Part shown: piece by piece, positions 57,501 to 64,000 of the stretch
Layout of the letters: each line of letters begins with the position of its first letter
How positions within the stretch are numbered: the stretch's first letter is position 1
Assembly (NCBI GenBank): GCA_037013685.1
Contig: CM072889.1
Location: 16,315,976-16,379,975 of the forward strand
Source: Acridotheres tristis
Taxonomy: Eukaryota; Chordata; Aves; Passeriformes; Sturnidae
DNA: 64,000 bases
Reading direction: 5' to 3'
Notes under the pieces: model-generated
Seen by the model: the letters and a program-made list of their open reading frames with translations, nothing else
Told to the model about the DNA's origin: nothing
The model's database searches: none
Translations under genes and position numbers: made by a program

Positions 57501-60500
57501 GTCAGCTGGTGAAGCCAGATAAGGTATGAATCTTCCTCTTTTTTGGTCTTTAAAATAATACTAGAAAAATCTGCAGAATAGCAGCTCTGTCCATTGACTA
57601 ATGTTACCCAGTAACTAAAATACTTGACAATAAATAACTGGCCACTATAGCTCAAATAAAACACCAAGTGTTACAATATTGAATTAGTAAAGTTTTATCT
57701 CATTTTTATTATTGCAATATTTCAAAAATTAAGTCAGAAAAGGTGAAAATAGAATTCTTACTGATGAGACCTTTTCTATTGTGCAATCTCTTGTAATGCA
57801 CACATCCATCTTCTAATTATTCTTGCACATGCAAGATTTCATTCACACTGAGTAATTCTACTTCTTAGAACCTGCACAATTGTTTGTTTTCATTTCTAAA
57901 GAGTGAAGTCCCACTTGAGTAGAGTCACTTTGGAACTGTACAAGTTCATCATCCCACACAGAGGTTTTGTTTGCTGTAATGGGAACACTGAGGGTTTGCA
58001 GGCTTGAAAAACCCCCTTGAAATGCAGCAGCTGCTGAGAGCAGAGAATCTCCCCCTGCTGTTCAGCTGTGCCTTTGTTTGCAGCTCCCCATTTACAGTGC
58101 ACCCCCTCTGAGGTCCAAGTACATGGAGGAGCAGCCTGGGCTCCTGCAGCAGCAGCTCTTGGCTCTGAGAAGGACGACCAGCCACTACTTCGGGTGGTGC
58201 CAGGTAAGGGATTGGATGCTGGACCCAACCTTTCCTGCACTTCCCCTCAGTGTAAGAGCCTGATGGAGACATAGAGGCTTTGGACACTTTTTAAAATGCT
58301 GTTTATTGCATAGGTGAGGTTACAGCAGTTGAGGCTTGTGGGTGAGCCTATAGCTGCTGGCTGTGGGCAAGCTGTGTGTCCTGAAGCCCCATTTTATTCA
58401 TGTCACAAAGCATTCTGTCCTTTTTTCTGCTGTGCATCTTATTACATAACTACTAATTAACATCATACACACAATACCTTTTACATTTACATATGACCTA
58501 TTATAACTACTAACATTACCATATTCATGTTATTATTTTCCAATCACAAAAGGTTAGTATGGTACAGTTTAAGCTGGAGTTGGTTTTTAGTTTTTTTGCA
58601 GTGGAAGATTCTGAGGTTTTTTTCCTACTTGCAGCATTGGCTTTCTTGTTTGCTTGTGAAAATCTTTTTGTTTAGTGAAAACATATTTTGTTTGAAGTGA
58701 ATTTATCCTTTGCTTTAAGTCATAGAAGCCCCTTCCAACTCACTTGGTCTTTGCCTTCTAGTTACCCAGTAATACTGGCTCAGCAATTATTTTTTTCTAC
58801 ATAAAAACTTGCTTTCATTTCTAGAGAACCTTCTGTATATCTATAAAACTTTCCTATTAAATTTTCATCCTTCCCAACACCTCAGCACTACACCAAACCC
58901 CTGAAAAAACAGGTTACTTCCCCCTGAAGGGTTTTTTTGGCAGTTCCTTGTCTTAGCATAAGATAATTTTGGATGGAAAAATGAGCCCTCCTTCTGCAGC
59001 ACGAGTTGTGTCAGTAAATTTTTGCTGGCAGAATTTGAGGGTGTTTTGGAGTCTGAAATTGCAGGTGCAGTCCACAGAGAAGGAGCTTCCAAGGAGCAGT
59101 GCCTGACAGAAAAGACAAACAGAATGCATCCCATGGATCTGTTGCAGCAGGCTGATCCTCAGGAGTTGTCAGAAACATCTCCCAGCTCTGTTAGTGCCTG
59201 TTCCAGGTGGAGAGGGAACTGTGGTGCCTGTAGACCCTACTAGTTGAAAAAAAAACTCAAAATATCTCCCAAATGTATTTTCTGTAAATTGGGATTCCAT
59301 TGACCTGTGAAAATGTTGTCAGTGTCTGCATGACTGAAATACTCCTGTTATAAATCTTTACCAAACTTTTTCATGCCATTAATCATTGTGAGCTCCCGAC
59401 GCTGAGTAGCAGTGACCTCTGGTGGCACAAATTCGGTGTTACTCCTTCAGTTTTCCTGGAAAGGTCCCTAGGGAAGAGAAGATTGTATTTGATAATTGAA
59501 TTTTCTTATACAGTTGGCATCCAGGTGTTTTCATACTCTGCAGTTCCTGAGATGTCAGTTTTGAAAGTGAACTTAAATTAGAGAGATTTTCTTTTCAAAA
59601 ACTAGTTGTCATAAATTTAAAAAATATAATGTTTGTCACAAAGAGGGTAGATCTCTGCACAACCTTTCTAGAAGGTCACTGGTTTGAGTTTTTTTAATTA
59701 CACAGTATTTCTTTGTCTCATTGTGCTGAGGTATATGTTGAGCTACTTTTGCAGAGATTTTACTTTCTGTTTTTTTTTCTTTCCTTGTAGAGTGTTTATG
59801 TCTTTGTTAAAAATGGAATAATGGATTCAATTCAGTTTGGAAAAGGTAGGCAAGTCACATATCTGTCTCATTTCATCTATATAAACTCTCAGTAAAATCA
59901 AAATTGTCACCTTTGTTTCTTAAGTGGGAAATAAAATGAAATGGCTAATACTGAATTGCCCTGCTTCTTTTTGTCTTTTTTTTTTTTTTTTTTCCCAATT
60001 CTTAGATGCTTATGATTACCTGAACAACCCTCCCCCAGATTTTCTTCCCAAAGCTGCTGTAGTTACAGTGTCAGGCCTGGCTGGTGTAGTGCTGGCAAGA
60101 AAAGGTAGGGTTTGTTTGTTTTCACTGTTGGTCTGTGGGGTATGGAGCATGTGACAGTTCTGGTGGTCTGAATAATCTTCTGAAACATTGGCCAAAGCTC
60201 GTGTGACTAAAAAACTCCTTCCTGGTAAATGAAGGGGCATTATTGATTGCTGTTAGGAGCTGGCTGAGAGCTGACAGAGCAGGACTGGACAAACTAATGA
60301 TACAATTCTTCTTCTCACTCTTCATAATATTGGAAAACCTAATTTGGAATTATTTCTCTTTCAGAATATCAGTGTCTCCTACATTTAATTGCTACAACTA
60401 CTTAGTTTGCATTTTATTTTTGTCTAATTGTTCAAAATATTTGGCTTTGTACAGGTTCTAGATTTAAGAAAATTGCTTATCCATTGGGACTTACTACTGT

Positions 60501-62688
60501 AGGATATTCAGTTTGTTACCCAGCTCAGTCACTGGTCATTGCTAAGGTAAGTCTCTGGTTTTATCTGTGGTTATTTCCAACAAGTGAGACAAGTTTGGAT
60601 CCTTTAACCTGGTGCTCCATCTATTGTGCCAACATTGCCAGCACACTGTTTGCTGATCAGGGTTTGATTTCATTGGGAGTGGGTGGATTTAGCATGGAAT
60701 TGTTTCCTGTGGATTCCTAATACCAATTTAAACATTATTTACAATTTGCTTGATGTAAGGGAAATATGCACTAGATCTTGAAAAGTAGATGCCTTAGTGT
60801 GGGGTCAAGCATGTTCTCATGCAAACATGATAAATTTCATTTGAATAGTCTGTCTTTGTATTTTAAAAGCTGTTGTTAAATTATGTTTTTCTTAAAAAAT
60901 AGGTAACAGGGAAAAAGTTACTTTCTGCAAGTCATCAGACCTATGAGGCTGTGAGGTCACTGTGGGCAGACAAGGACACTGCCACCAAGGTAGGACTTGG
61001 GAAGTAATGATAACTCACACATTGAGAGGGGGCTTAGAAAGTTGTGGACTCTTCTGCTGATGCTGTTCAAGGTTTACTGACAGTGTTAAGCAAGGCACAA
61101 ACCCCAATCTGATCTTTTTGTCACTTCAGTGTTTGTTTTTACACCTTTCACACCAGTAGATAATGAGATCCCCTCTGTAGTCCCCTAATGCATACAGAGT
61201 GCACAGGAGAAGAATGAATTTCTCTTAGAGCTCCTTTTCTGTCTTGGCATAAAGGATCCATTTTGATTCAAGCTTTGGTGTTCAGCAGCTCCTGAATAAA
61301 GAGTAAAGACACTCGGGATTGCAGTAGGTGTGAGTGCCTTACTCTTCTCCAGCCCTTGCAGGAGGTCTGGTGTATTTACCCTGTGATATGAATTGTCCAT
61401 GTCTGATTTATTTCTTCTCCTTGTCCTGTCCTCGTTGCAGCCATAGTGCATGGTCAGCAACCTCTTTATGTTCACCTACTACATATGGAAAAGTTATCAG
61501 GGTTTTTGACATTCTCTTCCCCACTGTAACCTTCTCTTTCAGAGCAGGTTTTCTATCTCTGACATAATTCTTGCTGTCCTTGGAATTTCCTCTAGTTTCT
61601 CTGCTTTTTCTGGTTTTAGGGGATTTTGTGTTGTTTCTGATTTTTAAGTGAAGTGGTCAAAATTAGACATAGTAAACAGCTGAGGCCTTGCCAGCAGAGA
61701 GTAGAGGGTAATATGAACCTTCTGTAAATTACATGTAGAATTTGGGTTAGTGATCCTAGAATTAAATGTGGGTTTTATCCAACCTGAAAGGGTTTTTCCT
61801 CAAGTGGAAATTTATAAAACCTTGACAAAAGGAGCACTTCCCAAGTAAAATTGCAGCTTTGCACAGTAATTTTTCATTGCTCTTTTCAAAGAAAATTTCA
61901 TTTTCCCAGTTACATGAACATGTAGAAGTATTTTGCTTTAAATTTACGGTGCTCATTGGCATGCAGTCCTCACCTTTTATTTCCTCTGAGAAGCGCAAAT
62001 GGAATTCTGAGTTTTGAAAATGAGATTCAGATAACTATCATTAAACTGATAGCAAAACAAGAATTGATGTGGTACAGACATTTTTATTAACTTCATTTCT
62101 TCTCCTGAGTGAAGCCTCTTCCCAAGACATATTGTTTCTCATTATTAGGGTGTAACCATGATTTATCTTCCCATCTTTTGCTAACCAGGGGTAGTAAGTG
62201 TTCTGTAAACACTCAGACTAAAGGCTCCTCACCTGGAAATACACTTGTTAAGTTCTTGGAGGGTCTCAAGTAAAAACCACAGCTTTAGTCCTAAGTATAT
62301 ACTCATGACACATTCCCTTCTCCATGAATTTATTCTGTCTGATCTCTGGAGTTTCATGCATTTTACTTTTTCCAGCTGTGTCCCTTGTGTGCAGCTGACT
62401 AGTTGAATATCATCATATGATGTCATATCTGAAAATAATTTCTTAAAAGATAGGCTCTCAGAATTGAAAGCTTTATTTTGCAATAATGTATTAAGCATAT
62501 GTGCTTTCTTTTATTAATGTTTGGTTCACAGCTGCAGCAAGAGTCAAAACCAATTATGCAAGAAGATAAGAAAAAGAAGGGAAGTTCTAGTACTAAACCT
62601 GAGTCTGCTGTCGAGTCAAGATCATTTAACAGAACAGAATCTTCTCCAGCAGAGTCTTGGAGTAATGAAGATCCAGTGCCTTCATCAG
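54257..62688 (+). CDS. APOOL: APOOL (MIC27), MICOS complex subunit; eight exons, C-terminus not found
   Basis: APOOL/MIC27 is a cardiolipin-binding subunit of the MICOS complex that shapes cristae junctions in the mitochondrial inner membrane. Eight in-frame exons give about 242 residues; human APOOL has 268. The N-terminus MAAK-VAKLAAVSSGLPFV is hydrophobic and import-signal-like, followed by QLVKPDK-LPIYSAPPLRSKYMEEQPG, nearly identical to human. Two membrane segments follow: VVTVSGLAGVVLA, with a Gly-rich helix motif, and GLTTVGYSVCYPAQSLVIA. A Ser/Lys-rich tail (KKKKGSSSTKPESAVESR) follows. LPIY, KYMEEQPG and VKNGIMDSIQFGKDAY distinguish it from the paralog APOO. The ATG is chosen because it sits in a CpG island inside a YY1 motif and splices in frame. 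The final exon is outside the window or unrecognised. Confidence 0.92.
54269..57418 (+). other. APOOL: APOOL intron 1
   Basis: The first 300 bp belong to the CpG island. The rest is AT-rich with no recognised repeat or exon. Confidence 0.8.
57419..57523 (+). CDS. APOOL: APOOL exon 2
   Basis: The acceptor CTCTCTGTCCCAG ends at 57418 and the donor GTATGA starts at 57524; phase 0 both ends. It reads VAKLAAVSSGLPFVCITV then YAATEKESKSQLVKPDK; human ends SKKQLVKPEQ. This is the hydrophobic N-terminal segment. Confidence 0.92.
57524..58083 (+). other. APOOL: APOOL intron 2
   Basis: No feature recognised. Confidence 0.8.
58084..58203 (+). CDS. APOOL: APOOL exon 3
   Basis: The acceptor TTTGTTTGCAG ends at 58083 and the donor GTAAGG starts at 58204; phase 0 both ends. 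It reads LPIYSAPPLRSKYMEEQPG, then RRTTSHYFGWCQ. The APOO/APOOL family signature is clear (LPIYTAPPLQSKYVEEQPG in human APOOL). Confidence 0.94.
58204..59790 (+). other. APOOL: APOOL intron 3
   Basis: Contains short T-rich tracts; a small piece near 58725-58750 (CCCCTTCCAACTC) may be a CR1 remnant. No exon seen. Confidence 0.75.
59791..59845 (+). CDS. APOOL: APOOL exon 4
   Basis: The acceptor TTTCCTTGTAG ends at 59790 and the donor GTAGGC starts at 59846; phase 0 to phase 1. It reads SVYVFVKNGIMDSIQFGK; human has VYVFVKNGIMDTVQFGK. Confidence 0.94.
60006..60104 (+). CDS. APOOL: APOOL exon 5, first membrane segment
   Basis: The acceptor AATTCTTAG ends at 60005, behind a long T tract, and the donor GTAGGG starts at 60105; phase 1 to phase 1. 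It reads AYDYLNNPPPDFLPK then VVTVSGLAGVVLARK, containing the first transmembrane helix with a small-residue SGLAG motif. Confidence 0.94.
60105..60902 (+). other. APOOL: APOOL introns 5 and 6, flanking exon 6
   Basis: Two short introns (60105-60454 and 60547-60902) on either side of the exon at 60455-60546. No other feature. Confidence 0.8.
60455..60546 (+). CDS. APOOL: APOOL exon 6, second membrane segment
   Basis: The acceptor TTTGTACAG ends at 60454 and the donor GTAAGT starts at 60547; phase 1 to phase 0. It reads SRFKKIAYPLGLTTVG then YSVCYPAQSLVIAK, matching human SKFKKITYPLGLATLG and CYPVQSVIIAK. Confidence 0.94.
60903..60989 (+). CDS. APOOL: APOOL exon 7
   Basis: The acceptor AAAATAG ends at 60902 and the donor GTAGGA starts at 60990; phase 0 both ends. 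It reads VTGKKLLSASHQTYEAV then RSLWADKDTATK; human has VTAKKVYATSQQIFGAVKSLW. The acceptor is weak in pyrimidines close to the AG. Confidence 0.9.
60990..62531 (+). other. APOOL: APOOL intron 7
   Basis: No repeat or exon recognised. Confidence 0.8.
62532..62688 (+). CDS. APOOL: APOOL exon 8, Ser/Lys-rich tail
   Basis: The acceptor GGTTCACAG ends at 62531 and the donor GTGAAT starts at 62689; phase 0 to phase 1. It reads LQQESKPIMQEDKKKKGSSS and continues with many Ser, Glu and Pro. The GSSS core lines up with human KTKLGSSSEIEV. A second AG six bases downstream could remove Leu-Gln. Confidence 0.82.
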
Positions 62689-64000
62689 GTGAATTAAACA
62701 TTTCAAGTGTAATCTCAGGGCAACTTGCAAATCCAATTAGTTGACTTAATTTTGCACTTACTCTTGCTCTAAACTGGAGCAGGCTGTCAGTGCATATTAT
62801 TCTTGAGAGCATATTTTACATGCTGTCATTTAATACATATTTCAGAGCCTCAGGGAGGTGATAGTTTTCTCACTGTGGACCTTGTCATAATATCAGAATT
62901 TTATATTTGCTGTTCTCTCTCAATAATGTCAGAGAACCAATATTACTGTAAACCAGGTTCTTTCACAGGCCAAAGTAAGGAATAATCCAAATGCAAGACA
63001 GACAAAAAGGTTTTAATTTGGATTATAACTAAAAAATTGAAGTCTCAAATGGATTTCATTACTTTTAGCCTCTGCTAACAATACAGAGTGGAATGAAAGG
63101 GGAGTGTGGAATTGAGAAATGAAGCATTGGATTTTATTTTGCTGGATTTTCTGCAGTGGTTCCTTGTGCATCTTAAGTGGTTGAGATAATCAATTAGATC
63201 ACATAGCAGCCTATTTAACAGAAAAAAAATTGTTAGTCCAATTTTTAAGAGAAAACAGTGGAATTACCTATTAAAGGAGAACTGAATTTGTTTTAAAATA
63301 TTGTTACCTTTTGTAAGGGCAACTTCTGAATTTTATTTGTTAAAAGGAAATCACTTAGAAGGAAGGAATTGTTACCAGAGATTTTTTTTTTTTTTCTGGA
63401 GAGCAAGCAGAACATACTTGGATGAGGGTTTTAATTTTTTTCCTTTATTTTCACTGTAGTATGCATTCACATCTCTGCTTTGCACCTGAATTTTTTCTGA
63501 TTTAGTTTGTGGAATGCTTTGATCTGTTTTTACACTTGCTCCAGGCCAAACTGTCTTTATTGGGTTTTTGTTTGTAGATGTGTCATTGCTTTCATAGGTG
63601 GAATTAGTTCATGTCCCTAATACAGCCAAAAATATCCATGCCCTAAATGAATCTGTGTTGCCAGAGATGTTTATTTCCTTAGTCCAAATGGGGCAGAGTT
63701 TTCAGGAGAATGTAACACCCTTTGTAGCTGGAAAAGAAACAGATCAGGAACAGCAGACACAGCCCCAGAAAAGCTGCCTTTATATTCCCCTAAATCTTCT
63801 GGAATTGCAGTGTCATTAGATATGTCAGCCTGTGCACTGTCCTTCATGAGGGGGAGGGTTCAGGGTTTCACTAAACTCAGTTCCTGGGTTTTGGAAGTGT
63901 TGAAGTGGAACTAGGTGAGAGTGTTTGTCTTCATGTGGAATTCTCACCATCTGGCAGTGCTGGTTTTGGGAGCCAGCTCTGCTCCTGGGAACACTGGGGC
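62689..64000 (+). other. APOOL: APOOL intron 8 (right edge)
   Basis: The last coding exon, expected to begin in phase 1 and encode about 25 residues with an acidic end, was not found here. It is probably outside the window. Confidence 0.6.

Noticed and set aside
62846..62970. Possible APOOL exon reading EPQGGDSFLTVDL with donor AAAGTAAGG
   Set aside because: The acceptor and donor look reasonable and phase 1 is open, but the encoded sequence has no resemblance to the APOOL tail and no phase-compatible next exon was found.
63598..63819. Open frame VELVHVPNTAKN after a TTCATAG acceptor, vaguely like the APOOL tail
   Set aside because: It needs phase 0, but the preceding APOOL exon ends in phase 1; in phase 1 the segment stops after about seven codons. 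The similarity is weak.

Overview
The window is vertebrate genomic DNA, almost certainly from a bird and probably a passerine. Genes are split into short exons with consensus GT-AG introns, and the interspersed repeats are few and old. Most recognisable repeats are avian CR1 LINE pieces (both orientations), plus one LTR-like block resembling passerine endogenous-retrovirus LTRs. No bacterial-style operons, CRISPR arrays, tRNA or rRNA genes were seen. All gene names come from protein similarity recalled from memory; no database search was possible.

Layout: positions 1-46186 hold the 3' half of a plus-strand gene of the CNKSR2 (connector enhancer of KSR 2 / MAGUIN) family. Fourteen exons can be placed. 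They encode the linker after the PDZ domain, the PH domain (exons at 25075-42165), a Ser-rich region containing the RRSWQDLIETPLTSSGLH block, a helical C-terminal module and a PDZ-ligand tail ETHV. The SAM, CRIC and PDZ exons lie upstream of the window. The sequence is clearly CNKSR2-like but too diverged to be the very conserved CNKSR2 ortholog, so I call it a CNKSR2-like paralog. A probable 7.1-kb 3' UTR follows, ending at a strong polyadenylation signal at 53273.

From about 53330 to 54180 there is a GC-rich tandem array, immediately followed by a CpG-island promoter and a second plus-strand gene, APOOL (MIC27, a MICOS-complex subunit of the mitochondrial inner membrane). Eight APOOL exons are placed (54257-62688), giving about 242 residues. 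The last roughly 25 residues were not found and probably lie beyond the right edge.

The two genes are tandem, with under 1 kb between the inferred 3' end of one and the ATG of the next. In human, CNKSR2 and the APOOL paralog APOO are near neighbours on Xp22, so this CNKSR2-like/APOOL pair looks like the sister block of a whole-genome-duplication paralogon, with the CNKSR2-like copy apparently kept in birds. The most unusual sequence features are seven tandem 46-bp copies of a complete 3' splice site in front of the PH-domain exon, an exon whose expected acceptor lacks AG, a perfect 20-bp hairpin in an intron, and a long-range inverted repeat in the 3' UTR.
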